The notes: generated by a model from the sequence alone, not told the origin. A DNA stretch of 64,000 nt from Pseudomonas sp. GD04091 (GCF_029836165.1 NZ_JAOEBG010000014.1:1-64000), one strand, 5' to 3'; positions 25,956 through 35,116 are shown, counted from the first letter of the stretch. Translations and numbers: made by a program.

Positions 25956-26026
25956 GCCCATTCGCGGGTAAAGCCCACACAGCTTCCCTGAGAACACCTG
26001 TGGGAACGGGTTACCGCGAATGGGCC
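25956..26026. repeat. REP inverted pair after the rsuA-type gene
   Basis: GCCCATTCGCGGGTAAAGCC (from 25956) and its inverted relative GGAACGGGTTACCGCGAATG (about 26002-26021, ending GGGC) flank about 20 nt. It starts at the stop codon of the upstream gene and could serve as its 3' end structure. Confidence 0.85.
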
Positions 26027-26423
26027 GGATCAGGACAACCGAAGCCCCCACACGACCGCCGAGCGCCCCGAGTCACATTTTTCCCCGAACGGCACTTGCG
26101 CGATCCGAACCGCACTGCTTGAATCGAATCGTCAGTCTGCATGTGACCGCTAAGTCACATCGCCGTCCCAGACGCCCTTTGCCGGCCATCCCGCCCCTCG
26201 ATGCGCGGGAGCACGGCAAATCGCCCGCAACAACAATACCGTCGACGAATGCGTCAAGGATCGACACCAGGGCCCACCGGTTTCACTTCCAGGCGAATGC
26301 CTACCTGTCATAAAGCACGTGCACCCTGATGGCCTCTGCGGTCGATTCGGCGTCGTACACGCGAATCGTCCAGGCGAACCACCAGGTGACGCGAATACCC
26401 TTTTTGCGCCAGGAGTCGATGAC
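26027..26423. other. 397-nt intergenic region upstream of phaG
   Basis: No convincing gene. A small plus-strand frame (26020-26313) has no ribosome site and a composition typical of noise. The region is somewhat less GC-rich than its surroundings. It contains a perfect palindrome ATGTGAC-N6-GTCACAT (26141-26160) and a third GTCACAT at 26072-26078, so it is probably the phaG control region. Confidence 0.6.
26141..26160. promoter_or_regulatory. Palindromic operator candidate upstream of phaG
   Basis: ATGTGAC (26141-26147), CGCTAA, GTCACAT (26154-26160) is a perfect inverted repeat. The inner TGTGA/TCACA halves are 8 nt apart, not the 6 of Crp/Vfr, so another dimeric regulator is as likely. A further GTCACAT half lies 69 nt upstream at 26072-26078. 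It is about 265 nt before the phaG start. Confidence 0.5.
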
Positions 26424-27308
26424 ATGAGGCCAGAAATCGCTGTACTTGATATCCAAGGGCAGTACCGGGTTTACACGGAGTTCCATCGCGCGCAGGGCGC
26501 CGAGAAGACGATCATCCTGATCAATGGCTCGCTGGCCACCACGGCGTCCTTTGCACAGACGGTGCGCAGCCTGCACCCGCAGTTCAACGTGGTGTTGTAC
26601 GACCAGCCATATGCCGGCAAGTCGAAACCCCACAACCGCCAGGAACGGCTGCTGACCAAGGAGACCGAGGCGCACATCCTGCTCGAGCTGATCGAGCACT
26701 TCCGTGCCGACCACGTGATGTCGTTCTCCTGGGGCGGCGCCTGCACCCTGCTGGCGCTGGCGCACCAGCCGCAGTTGGTGAAGAAAGCGATCGTCAGCTC
26801 TTTCTCGCCGGTGATCAACGAACCGATGCGCGACTACCTGGAGCGCGGTTGCCGGTACCTGGCCGCCTGCGACCGCTACCAGGTGGGCAACCTGGTCAAC
26901 GACACCATCGGCAAATACCTGCCGTCGCTGTTCAAGCGCTTCAATTATCGGCACGTCAGCAGCCTGGACAGCCACGAGTACGCGCAGATGCACTTCCACA
27001 TCAACCAAGTGCTCGACCATGACCTGGAGAGAGCGTTGAAGGCCGCGCGCAACATCGATATTCCGGTGCTGTTCATCAATGGTGACCGCGACGAGTACAC
27101 CACCGTCGAGGATGCCCGGCAGTTCAGCCGGCATGTGGGGCGCAGCCATTTCAGCGTGATCCGCGACGCCGGCCATTTCCTCGACATGGAACACAAGAGC
27201 GCCTGCGAGGATACCCGCAGCGCCATGCTCGGTTTCCTCAAGCCGGCTGTGCGCGAGTCCCGTCAACGCTACGCACACGAACAGGGGCAGCATGCACTGG
27301 CCATCTGA
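26424..27308 (+). CDS. phaG: PhaG, (R)-3-hydroxydecanoyl-ACP:CoA transacylase / hydroxyacyl thioesterase
   Basis: PhaG diverts (R)-3-hydroxyacyl-ACP from fatty-acid synthesis to medium-chain polyhydroxyalkanoate when cells grow on sugars. The 294-residue alpha/beta-hydrolase starts MRPEIAVLDIQGQYRVYTEF and is nearly identical over its length to my recollection of P. putida PhaG. The triad residues are Ser102 (SFSWGGA), Asp223 (DRDEYTTVE) and His251 (DAGHFLDME). Recent work treats it as a thioesterase acting with a CoA ligase. AGGAG 8 nt before the ATG at 26424 decides the start. It stands alone, with a large upstream control region. Confidence 0.95.
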   Translation: MRPEIAVLDIQGQYRVYTEFHRAQGAEKTIILINGSLATTASFAQTVRSLHPQFNVVLYDQPYAGKSKPHNRQERLLTKETEAHILLELIEHFRADHVMSFSWGGACTLLALAHQPQLVKKAIVSSFSPVINEPMRDYLERGCRYLAACDRYQVGNLVNDTIGKYLPSLFKRFNYRHVSSLDSHEYAQMHFHINQVLDHDLERALKAARNIDIPVLFINGDRDEYTTVEDARQFSRHVGRSHFSVIRDAGHFLDMEHKSACEDTRSAMLGFLKPAVRESRQRYAHEQGQHALAI

Positions 27309-27424
27309 GCGCATCGGCGACCTGTAGCCCTTCATTACCCGCAGGCTATGGGCCGCCGACAGGCTTTTTTATGGCTCTGGGCTTCTCATTCGTGAGGGCT
27401 TCTGGTAAAAAGTCGGGCGCCGAC

Positions 27425-27498
27425 GCGGGTATAGTTTAATGGTAGAACAGTAGCTTCCCAAGCTTCCGACGAGGGTTCGATTCCCTCTACCCGCTCCA
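27425..27498 (+). tRNA. glyT: tRNA-Gly (anticodon CCC)
   Basis: A 74-nt cloverleaf with encoded CCA. The acceptor GCGGGTA pairs perfectly with TACCCGC. The D-arm is GTTT/GAAC. The anticodon arm GTAGC-TTCCCAA-GCTTC has loop TTCCCAA, giving anticodon CCC. The T-arm is GAGGG-TTCGATT-CCCTC and the discriminator is T73. One stem mismatch (T28-T42) is visible. It reads GGG glycine codons. The symbol is tentative. Confidence 0.95.
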
Positions 27499-27541
27499 CA
27501 TCGCATTCCCCGCATGGCGTCCCAGCGACGTCATCGCTGTC

Positions 27542-27566
27542 AAAAGGAGCCTCGGCTCCTTTTTTC
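27542..27566 (+). terminator. Intrinsic terminator after tRNA-Gly
   Basis: AAAAGGAGCC-TC-GGCTCCTTTTTT forms a strong stem with a T-run, 44 nt past the tRNA end. It ends the tRNA transcript and may also isolate the SulP gene. Confidence 0.92.
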
Positions 27567-27707
27567 GTTTCTGTCCCTTCATTGATCTGGCCCATGGCCG
27601 TCCCTTGCCCGATTGGCTTGAATGCCCGACGCCTTTTGCGCTTGCAAGCCAAGCGGTTCCGGCGCATAAGCACCTAAGCTTTCTGAAACATTTCCAAAGG
27701 ACTGTGC

Positions 27708-29408
27708 ATGTTTCTCTCCCGCTGGCTACCGGGCCTGGCCAACCTGTTGCACTATCGCCGCGAGTGGTTCCACGCTGACCTGCAGGCCGGCCTGTCGGTG
27801 GCCGCGATCCAGATTCCCATCGCCATCGCCTATGCGCAGATCGTCGGCCTGCCGCCGCAGTACGGTCTGTACGCCTGCGTGCTGCCGATGATCGTCTATG
27901 CCCTGGTCGGCAGCTCGCGCCAGCTGATGGTCGGCCCCGACGCCGCCACCTGCGCCATGATCGCTGGTGCCGTGGCGCCACTGGCCATGGGCGACCCACA
28001 ACGCATCGCCGAACTGTCGGTGATCGTCACAGTGCTGGTAGGCGCAATGCTGATCGCCGCCGGGGTGGCGCGGGCCGGCTTCATCGCCAGCTTCTTCTCC
28101 AGGCCGATCCTGATCGGCTACCTCAACGGTATCGGCCTGAGCCTGATCGCCGGGCAGCTGTCCAAGGTCGTGGGTTTCAGGATCGAGGGCGATGGTTTCA
28201 TCCTCAGCCTGATCAACTTCCTCCAGCGCCTGGGCGAGATCCACTGGCTGACGCTGGCCATCGGCCTGGTCGGCCTGGGCTTGCTGATCTGGCTCCCGCG
28301 CCGCTATCCACGGCTACCGGCAGCGCTGGTGGTGGTGCTGGTGTTCACCGCCCTGGCCGGGCTGTTCGGCCTGGACCGTTACGGCGTGGCGATCCTCGGC
28401 CCGGTCCCGGCAGGTATCCCGGAGCTGGCCTGGCCGCAAAGCAGCCTGGCGGAAACCAAGAGCCTGCTGCGCGACGCCCTGGGCATCGCCACCATCAGTT
28501 TCTGCAGCGCCATGCTCACCGCCCGCAGCTTCGCCGCCCGCCACGGCTATGCGATCAACGCCAACCATGAGTTCGTCGCCCTGGGCGTGAGCAACCTGGC
28601 CGCCGGCATCTCCCAAGGCTTCGCCATCAGCGGCGCCGACTCGCGCACCGCGGTCAACGACATGGTCGGCGGCAAGAGCCAGCTGGTGGGCATCATCGCC
28701 GCGCTGGTGATCGCCCTGATCCTGCTGTTCTTCACCGCGCCCATGGCCTGGATTCCCCAGGCCGCGCTGGGCGCGGTGCTGCTGATGGCCGGTTGGGGGC
28801 TGATCGACGTCAAATCGCTCAAGACCATCCGCACACTCAGCCGCTTCGAGTTCTGGCTGTGCCTGCTGACCACGGTCGGCGTGCTCGGACTGGGCGTGTT
28901 GCCGGGGATCGTGTTTGCCGTGACCCTGGCCATCCTGCGCCTGCTCTACAGCATCTACCAGCCCACCGACGCCGTGCTCGGCTGGGTGCCCGGCATCGAA
29001 GGCCAGGTGGACGTGCGCCAGCACAAGGACGCCCGCACCGTGCCGGGCCTGGTGGTGTACCGCTTCGACGATGCGATCCTGTTCTTCAACGCCGACTACT
29101 TCAAGATGCGCCTGCTCGACGCCGTGCAAGGCGAGGCCCAGCCAAAGGCGGTGCTGTTCGATGCCGAGGCGGTGACCAGTATCGACGTCAGCGGCATCGC
29201 CGCCTTGCGCGAGGTGCGCGATACCCTCGCCGCCCAGGGCATCCACTTCGCCATCGCCCGCGCCCGCGGCACTTTCCTGCGCATGCTGGTGCGCTCGGGG
29301 ATGGCGCGCGAGATGGAAGAGAAGCTGCTGTTCGGCTCGGTGCGGGCAGGGATCCGGGCGTACAGGGTGTGGCGCAACAGAAGCAGCCAAGAGGTCATGA
29401 ACAAGTAA
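27708..29408 (+). CDS. SulP/SLC26-family anion transporter with STAS domain
   Basis: A 566-residue inner-membrane transporter of the SulP family (sulfate, bicarbonate or dicarboxylate permeases). The N-terminus LQAGLSVAAIQIPIAIAYAQ holds the family's first signature, followed by GLYACVLPMIVYALVGSSRQ and about 12-14 membrane segments. SGADSRTAVNDMVGGKSQLV is the second conserved block. Residues from about 445 to 550 form a cytoplasmic STAS domain (VLFDAEAVTSIDVSGIAALR). The RBS AAAGGA lies 6 nt before the ATG. It follows tRNA-Gly and stands alone; the substrate is not evident. Confidence 0.9.
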   Translation: MFLSRWLPGLANLLHYRREWFHADLQAGLSVAAIQIPIAIAYAQIVGLPPQYGLYACVLPMIVYALVGSSRQLMVGPDAATCAMIAGAVAPLAMGDPQRIAELSVIVTVLVGAMLIAAGVARAGFIASFFSRPILIGYLNGIGLSLIAGQLSKVVGFRIEGDGFILSLINFLQRLGEIHWLTLAIGLVGLGLLIWLPRRYPRLPAALVVVLVFTALAGLFGLDRYGVAILGPVPAGIPELAWPQSSLAETKSLLRDALGIATISFCSAMLTARSFAARHGYAINANHEFVALGVSNLAAGISQGFAISGADSRTAVNDMVGGKSQLVGIIAALVIALILLFFTAPMAWIPQAALGAVLLMAGWGLIDVKSLKTIRTLSRFEFWLCLLTTVGVLGLGVLPGIVFAVTLAILRLLYSIYQPTDAVLGWVPGIEGQVDVRQHKDARTVPGLVVYRFDDAILFFNADYFKMRLLDAVQGEAQPKAVLFDAEAVTSIDVSGIAALREVRDTLAAQGIHFAIARARGTFLRMLVRSGMAREMEEKLLFGSVRAGIRAYRVWRNRSSQEVMNK

Positions 29409-29506
29409 AAGGGGAGACCTACAGCAGCGCCGGAAGGGAATGATGTGGCAGCCACAACGACCCTGAGCATGTCCTGAAGGCACTCCCACGCTGAACCCAA
29501 CGCCTC

Positions 29507-31099
29507 TCAACCCTGCGGTACACACGCCCGCGCGACAGCCTGAGTGCCCTGTCCGATCAAGCTGATCAAACCGCAGGGCAGACTACCCCGCCACTGCAGG
29601 TAGTCATGGCCGGCGGGGAACTCCACCTGCTCCACTCGATACCCCTTGGCCAGCAGCACATCGCGCAGATGGCGGTTGGTGTCGAGGATCCTCGGCCCTT
29701 CGAACAGCCCCGCCTGCAGGTAGAACCGCAGCGGCTGGCGCGGTGCCTTGACGTACTCGCGGGTCAACCAGCCGGGCTCGGCGCCGGACATCGGCCACCA
29801 GTAGGAGCCGGACATGCTCAACACGTTGCCGAACAGCTCCGGGTGACTGAGCCCCATATAGGCCGACGCCAGCCCCCCATAGCTCGAGCCTGCGACCACC
29901 GTGCGCGAAGCGGGCGCCGACACGCCTTGACCACTGGCCCAGGGCATCAATTCCTCGGCCATGAACCGGGCAAACAACGGATTGGGCGGCAGCTCCCGCT
30001 CACGGCTCTGGCTGCTGGGATTGGCGATGATGAGCGCCGCGGTGGGCGGGATCAGGCCATCGGCGATCAAGTTGTCGAGCAGGGTCGGCGTTGGCACCTG
30101 GCGGGTATAGGCATGGGCATCGAACAGCACCAGCAAGGCCTGATCGGCCTTGCCTGGGCGCCAGCCCACCGGGCGGTAGAGATAGATGTCGCGTTCATTG
30201 CCGAGCAATTGGCTGGCCAGGCGTTTGCGCTCCAGGCTGCCACGGGGCACGCCTGCTCGCTCGGCGACCCAGGGCTGAGATGCCGCGTCCGGCAATTCCA
30301 GGCGCGAGCGCGACAGCCAGGGATCGCCACTACCGTCAGCGAAGGTGTTCGGGTTGAGCGGATCGCGGCGGGTGCTGGCAAGGATCACCCGACGGTCATC
30401 CGACACCGGCACGTCCGGCGCCATCTGATAACTCAGCCGAGTGGCCGCGGGCACCTCGAAACTGCCGTACCAGACATCGCTCGTACCCAGGCGGGACAAT
30501 GGCTCGTGGTTGCCCGACGGAGCGCCGAACAACCGCACATTGTCCTGCGCGCCCCGCCAGAGAAAGGTCACCAGCCGTTGCCCGGGCTGCCCCGGGATGG
30601 CTTCCACCAACGGCGTCCCCTCTCTGGCACGGGCCTTCCAGAACGCTCTGGTATCGCCCCCTGTCGCCAACTGCCGTTGCAGCGCACGCAGGGTGGGACT
30701 GGCCAGCGGGGCGGAGGTACGGCGTTGCTCGCCAATCGGCACCACCTGCTCCAGGCGCAGGCTGAAATGCTCTGCAGGACGGATCGCCAGCGACTCGGCG
30801 CGCACCCCGTAACGCCCCTCCTGCGCGGCCACGAACAGAAACTCTCGGGGCTGGTCCAGGCCGTCGACCAGCAGGCGCAAAGGCCGCCCTTCGGCATCCA
30901 GCAGGCGCAGGCTGACATCGCCATCGACGCGCCCGCGCACCAGGTCACCGGCCTTGAGCGCCAGGTGCCAGACCGGTTGGCCGGTGTCGCCGACCTGGCC
31001 ATCGACCACCCTCCCCACCTCCAGATCGGCGCCTGCGGCCGCGCTCGAACAGAGTACGGCGAGCAGTCCCATGCCAGCCAATCGTTTGAATCGCTGCAT
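29507..31099 (-). CDS. Exported enterobactin-esterase-like hydrolase (Fes/PfeE-like)
   Basis: A 530-residue protein with a signal peptide (MQRFKRLAGMGLLAVLCSSA, cleaved near residue 24), so it acts in the periplasm. An N-terminal beta domain and an enterochelin-esterase-type N domain precede the alpha/beta hydrolase from about 290 (GNERDIYLYRPVGWRP). The nucleophile motif GSSYGG carries Ser406, and a late His498 sits in FPAGHDYLQWRGS. Cytosolic Fes and periplasmic PfeE cleave the triscatecholate trilactone to free iron. Here it is 7 nt after a TonB siderophore receptor and probably hydrolyses the siderophore that receptor imports. The exact substrate is inferred. Confidence 0.82.
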   Translation of the reverse strand: MQRFKRLAGMGLLAVLCSSAAAGADLEVGRVVDGQVGDTGQPVWHLALKAGDLVRGRVDGDVSLRLLDAEGRPLRLLVDGLDQPREFLFVAAQEGRYGVRAESLAIRPAEHFSLRLEQVVPIGEQRRTSAPLASPTLRALQRQLATGGDTRAFWKARAREGTPLVEAIPGQPGQRLVTFLWRGAQDNVRLFGAPSGNHEPLSRLGTSDVWYGSFEVPAATRLSYQMAPDVPVSDDRRVILASTRRDPLNPNTFADGSGDPWLSRSRLELPDAASQPWVAERAGVPRGSLERKRLASQLLGNERDIYLYRPVGWRPGKADQALLVLFDAHAYTRQVPTPTLLDNLIADGLIPPTAALIIANPSSQSRERELPPNPLFARFMAEELMPWASGQGVSAPASRTVVAGSSYGGLASAYMGLSHPELFGNVLSMSGSYWWPMSGAEPGWLTREYVKAPRQPLRFYLQAGLFEGPRILDTNRHLRDVLLAKGYRVEQVEFPAGHDYLQWRGSLPCGLISLIGQGTQAVARACVPQG

Positions 31100-31106
31100 G
31101 AGCACC

Positions 31107-33470
31107 TCAGAAGTCGACACTGGCGGAAAGCTTGAGCGTGCGCGGCTCGCTGACCGTCGCGTAGCCGTCGTTGAACACCCCGGCCCAGTAGGCGCGGTTC
31201 TCGACGTTCTCCAGGCTCGCGCGCAGGGTCACGTCCTTGCTCAGCACCTTGGTCGCATAACGGGCGCCCAGGTCGTAACGGGTCCACTGCGGGATCTTCA
31301 GCTGGTTGGCCGAGTCGAGGTACTGGGAACTGCTGTGGATGCCCAGGGCGGTCAGGGTCAGGCCCTCGACCCAGGGCAGGTCCCACTCGGCGCCGAGGTT
31401 GGCCGACCAGGCCGGCACGCCGCGGGCGGTGTTGCCGTCCAGGCTGCCGCCGGCGGTCTTGCTCAGCACGGCACGGGTGTAGGTGACACCGCCGAGCAGG
31501 CGCACGCTGGGGACGACCTCGCCGAACATCGTCCACTCAACGCCACGGTTGCGCTGCTCGCCGTCATCGGTGTAACGGTTGCTGGGCTTGTCGTAGATCA
31601 TGCTGGGTTTCTCGATCTGGAACAGCGCCAGGGTATGGGTGAAGTCGCCCAGGTCCCACTTCACCCCGGCCTCCATCTGCTTGGCGACATAGGGCGCGAA
31701 CTGTTCGCGGTAGTTGGCCGCCCTCACGTCCGTCACCATGCCACCCTGGGTCAAGCCCTCGATGTAGTTGGCGTACAGCGATACCGGCGCATCCCAGGGC
31801 TTGAGCACGATACCCACGGCCGGAGTCAGCTTGCGCTCGTCGTACGCGGGGCTGCTCATCTTCTGACGGACACGCTGGGAGCGGACGCCGAGGGTCAGCA
31901 GCACGCGCTCGTCAAGGAACCCCAGGGTATCGGCCACGGCGAAGCTCGACAGGGTGTTGTCGCCGGTCTTGGTGCTGCTGCCATGGTTGCCGGCGATGAC
32001 CGCCTTGCCTGGCTGGTAGATGTTGGTGGGGTACTTGGGGCCGGTGACCGTGGGCGCACGGCCGATGTCCTGGTGCAGCAAGGTGGTGCTGAGCACCAAC
32101 TGATGGCTGACCGGGCCCGTCATGAAGTCGCCGCGCAACCCCGCCTCGCTGGACAGGCTATGGGTGTAGCCGGCCTGGTTGTAGGTTTCGCCGGTGGCCG
32201 AGCCGTCGGCCTTGTCCACCACCACGCGGGTGCCATTGAGAAAACCATCGTAACGGGTCCGGGCACCACCGACGCTGGCGTAGGCGCTCCAGTGGTCATC
32301 GAGCTGATACTCACCGCGCACCACCACGGCCTTGCTGATTTGCCGGGCATGGATGCCCTCGAGGATGTTGGTGTCCGGCTTGGGCGCACGGGTCACCTGA
32401 TTGAGGCCGGTGAAGCCGGCCATCATCGGGCTGCCGTTTTCCAGCTTCTCGTGGCTTTCGTAGGCGTCCAGTTCAAGCTTGAAGTCGTCGCCCCGGTAGT
32501 CCAGGGCAAGGGCGGCCAGGGTGCGATCCTTGGACTGCTCGTCGACCCCGGTGTCACCGCTGCCGTAGACGCCATTGAAACGGATGCCGAAGCGACCTTC
32601 GGCGAAACGCCGGCCGACATCGAGATGCTCGGCCACGTAGCCATCGGACACATAGCTGGTGGTCAGGCGGGTCAGTGGCGTGTCGCCGGCGCGCTTGGGC
32701 ACCAGGTTGACCACACCGCCCACGCCACCGTTCGGCGCCATGCCATTGAGCAGCGCGCCCGGCCCCTTGAGCACTTCCACACGCTCGAGGAACTCGGTCG
32801 GCACATGGCCGTCCGGCGCCAGGCCATACAGGCCACCCAACGCCAACTCGGTGGAATCCAGCGCATAGCCCCGAATCATGAAGTTCTCGTAGGCATGCCC
32901 TTCCCCGGTGCTGAAGCGGATGGACGGGTCATTGCGCAATACCGCGCCGACCGTGCCGCTCTGCTGGTTCTCGATGGTCTTGGCGGTGTAGGCGGTGACG
33001 CTGAAGGGAGTGTCCATCAGATCACGGTTGCCCAGCATGCCGATGCGCGCGCCACGGGCCACCTGGCCGCCGCTGTAGCTTTCCGGCAAGTCGCTGTTGA
33101 AACCCGAGGCGTTGACCGTGGTCGCGCCCAGCGTGAGGGCGCCAGCCTCGGCAGGCCCGCGCAGGATGATCACGCCCCGCTCCTCCACGGCCATCAGGTC
33201 GCTGCCGGCCAGCAACTGGCGCAGGGCCTGGAGCACCGTGTAGCGGCCCTGCAAGGCCGGCGCGCTGCGCCCGGCGAGCAGGCGGCTGTCGGCGGCGATG
33301 GCCACGCCCGACTCATGGGCCAGTGCGTGGACCGTGGCCTCCAGTGACTGACCTGGCAGGTCCAGGTTCAGTGGCTGGCTATCGGCCAGGGCCAGGCCGC
33401 TGCCGCCAAGGGCACAGGCCAGGGCCAGGCGCCGCAGGGTGCCGGGGGCACGGAGGGAGAGAAACGACAT
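31107..33470 (-). CDS. TonB-dependent siderophore receptor with STN signalling domain
   Basis: A 787-residue outer-membrane receptor. It has a signal peptide of about 29 residues, a secretin/TonB N-terminal (STN) signalling domain at about 30-105 (LDLPGQSLEATVHALAHESG, LQGRYTVLQALRQLLAGSDL), a plug domain at about 145-255 (LMDTPFSVTAYTAKTIENQQ, VEVLKGPGALLNGMAPNGGV) and a beta barrel ending SEPRTLKLSASVDF with terminal Phe. STN receptors relay ligand binding to a FecR anti-sigma factor; a FecI/FecR pair lies immediately upstream. The barrel resembles the ferrichrome/catecholate group. The adjacent esterase suggests a trilactone catecholate, an inference. Confidence 0.92.
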   Translation of the reverse strand: MSFLSLRAPGTLRRLALACALGGSGLALADSQPLNLDLPGQSLEATVHALAHESGVAIAADSRLLAGRSAPALQGRYTVLQALRQLLAGSDLMAVEERGVIILRGPAEAGALTLGATTVNASGFNSDLPESYSGGQVARGARIGMLGNRDLMDTPFSVTAYTAKTIENQQSGTVGAVLRNDPSIRFSTGEGHAYENFMIRGYALDSTELALGGLYGLAPDGHVPTEFLERVEVLKGPGALLNGMAPNGGVGGVVNLVPKRAGDTPLTRLTTSYVSDGYVAEHLDVGRRFAEGRFGIRFNGVYGSGDTGVDEQSKDRTLAALALDYRGDDFKLELDAYESHEKLENGSPMMAGFTGLNQVTRAPKPDTNILEGIHARQISKAVVVRGEYQLDDHWSAYASVGGARTRYDGFLNGTRVVVDKADGSATGETYNQAGYTHSLSSEAGLRGDFMTGPVSHQLVLSTTLLHQDIGRAPTVTGPKYPTNIYQPGKAVIAGNHGSSTKTGDNTLSSFAVADTLGFLDERVLLTLGVRSQRVRQKMSSPAYDERKLTPAVGIVLKPWDAPVSLYANYIEGLTQGGMVTDVRAANYREQFAPYVAKQMEAGVKWDLGDFTHTLALFQIEKPSMIYDKPSNRYTDDGEQRNRGVEWTMFGEVVPSVRLLGGVTYTRAVLSKTAGGSLDGNTARGVPAWSANLGAEWDLPWVEGLTLTALGIHSSSQYLDSANQLKIPQWTRYDLGARYATKVLSKDVTLRASLENVENRAYWAGVFNDGYATVSEPRTLKLSASVDF

Positions 33471-33522
33471 GATCTGTCCTTGCGAGAGGTGGGTTCACAG
33501 CTGATGACGCGGCAGCGCTGGT

Positions 33523-34503
33523 TTACCCCTCAAACGCATTTCGCACGTGCACGATCAGCGGCTGCCCGCCCTTCTCCAGCACGCTGACAGGCAGGATTCG
33601 CGGCAAGGCTTCGAGCAGCACGTCCGGTCGATCGCTGGGGAAGCTGCCGGTCAGGCGCAGGTCGGCCGCGCCTGGATCGACCTTGACCGCTCGCGCGACA
33701 TAAGCGTTCAGTTCTCCGATCACCTCGGCCAACGGTTGATCGGTGAACGACCACCAGCCGCGCCGCCAGTGCGCCAGATCGGGGCCAAACTGGCCACCGG
33801 CACGCAGATTGCCCAGGCGTCCATCGCCGCCCAGGCAGATGCGCTCGCCCGCCTGGAGCACCTGCTCCCTCCCCTGCAGGTCACGTACCTGCACCCGCCC
33901 CCTGGAGACCGCCACCTGCACCCGGTCACCGCGGTCGCTGACGGTGAACGCGGTGCCCAGCACCTGCACCAGCCCAAGGCGGGTGCTGACCAGGAACGGC
34001 CGCCACATTTCGTGGGCGACATCGAAGAAGACATTGCCATGCAGCAGCAGTACCTGGCGCTCGCCATGGTCGAAGCGCACACGCAGGTTGCTCTCGGCGG
34101 CCACCAGCAGCTGGCTGCCATCGGGCAGCGCCAGCGCCCGGGGCGCCTGCGCATGCGCGGTTTGCAGGTCCTGCTGGAACGGCGCGGTGCGCTTGAACAT
34201 CCAGCCCAGCCAACCGCCCGTGGCCAGCAGCAGCGCCAGCGCGCCGCCCTGGCGCAGCAAGCGCCGGCGACCGGGGTCGCAGGCCTGCGGCTGCAGGGCG
34301 CCGCGCAGCTGCGGGGCCAGGCGATGGACCAGCTGCCAGCGCTGCTCGGCCTCCTGCCAGGCGCGCTCATGCTCGTCGCTTCTGTTGCGCCAACGCCGCG
34401 CCAGGCGTTCGGTCTTGTTCACGCGCTCGGGGTCGTCGCCCTGCAAGGCCGCCAGGTACACCAGTGCCTGCTGTACCTTGCGCGGTGAAGTGGGCTCAGT
34501 CAT
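33523..34503 (-). CDS. FecR-type anti-sigma / sigma-regulator protein
   Basis: A 326-residue transmembrane regulator that passes the signal from the STN receptor to the FecI-like sigma factor. The cytoplasmic N-terminus (1-80, with TERLARRWRNRSDEHERAWQ) is followed by one span at about 86-103. A periplasmic FecR domain comes next (LPDGSQLLVAAESNLRVRFD, GLVQVLGTAFTVSDRGD), with a C-terminal WWSFTDQPLAEVIGELNAYV block. Its start overlaps the sigma-factor stop by 8 nt, and the receptor follows 52 nt downstream. Confidence 0.92.
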   Translation of the reverse strand: MTEPTSPRKVQQALVYLAALQGDDPERVNKTERLARRWRNRSDEHERAWQEAEQRWQLVHRLAPQLRGALQPQACDPGRRRLLRQGGALALLLATGGWLGWMFKRTAPFQQDLQTAHAQAPRALALPDGSQLLVAAESNLRVRFDHGERQVLLLHGNVFFDVAHEMWRPFLVSTRLGLVQVLGTAFTVSDRGDRVQVAVSRGRVQVRDLQGREQVLQAGERICLGGDGRLGNLRAGGQFGPDLAHWRRGWWSFTDQPLAEVIGELNAYVARAVKVDPGAADLRLTGSFPSDRPDVLLEALPRILPVSVLEKGGQPLIVHVRNAFEG

Positions 34504-35032
34504 GACGGGTCGCCATTCGCAGCTCGGACAGGTCGAAGACCGCCCGGGCGATGTGCAGCTCGACCGACTTGGCCGACAGCCCCAGTGCCTCGCACACCTC
34601 ACGATGGCTATGCCCGTGCAGGCGCACGCGCACGAATACCTCGCGACGCAGCTTCGGCATGCGCTCGATACGGGCGATCAAGTGCTGCAGCTGCTCGCGC
34701 GCGATCATGATGTCCTCGACGCTGGGGCTGAGCCTCTCGGCCCGTACCAACCAGTCGTCCAGCGCCGCCAACTCGGTGCTGCGGCGCCGGTACTGGTCGA
34801 TGCACAGGTTGCGCGCCGCCTGGAACAGCAAGGCCCGGGCATTGATCACCGGCGCATTGAGCGCATGGGCATAGGCCTGGGCGAAGCTGGACTGGGCAAT
34901 GTCGGCCGCGTCGTCGGGATTGCGCAAGCGGGCGCAGAGATAGCGGCGCAGGTCGCTGTAGTGGGCGAGCAGATCGTCGACGGCAGCCTGGAGGGCCGGT
35001 CGGGCGCTCCAGCAGGTGGAGAGGGAAGTCAT
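34496..35032 (-). CDS. FecI-type ECF sigma factor
   Basis: A 178-residue iron-starvation ECF sigma factor. Region 2 is visible as ADIAQSSFAQAYAHALN and LLFQAARNLCIDQYRRR; region 4 is MPKLRREVFVRVRLHGHSHR and ALGLSAKSVELHIARAVFDL. It should direct transcription of the downstream receptor and esterase genes when the siderophore is bound. Its own transcription is probably Fur-controlled, since a Fur-like box lies 26 nt upstream of the start. Confidence 0.92.
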   Translation of the reverse strand: MTSLSTCWSARPALQAAVDDLLAHYSDLRRYLCARLRNPDDAADIAQSSFAQAYAHALNAPVINARALLFQAARNLCIDQYRRRSTELAALDDWLVRAERLSPSVEDIMIAREQLQHLIARIERMPKLRREVFVRVRLHGHSHREVCEALGLSAKSVELHIARAVFDLSELRMATRHD

Positions 35033-35057
35033 TGCGAAGCGGGCGAGGGCCGTTAAT

Positions 35058-35076
35058 AGGAATCCCTATCATTCTC
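35058..35076 (-). promoter_or_regulatory. Fur-box candidate upstream of first FecI/FecR pair
   Basis: Minus strand GAGAATGATAGGGATTCCT matches 13 of 19 positions of the GATAATGATAATCATTATC consensus. It lies directly upstream of the sigma-factor gene, where Fur control is expected. Confidence 0.6.
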
Positions 35077-35116
35077 ACACATGTCATTCAGCCATCGCCA
35101 GCCTCATCTTTGACGC

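Noticed and set aside
26020..26313. 97-residue plus-strand frame upstream of phaG
   Set aside because: Starts in a REP, no ribosome site, composition of noise; the region is better read as regulatory.
27425..27498. Possible prophage or island attachment at tRNA-Gly
   Set aside because: No integrase, no direct repeat of the tRNA 3' end seen nearby; the neighbouring SulP gene looks like ordinary chromosome.
30954..33347. 797-residue plus-strand frame opposite the siderophore receptor
   Set aside because: Antisense to the receptor; no domains, implausible composition.
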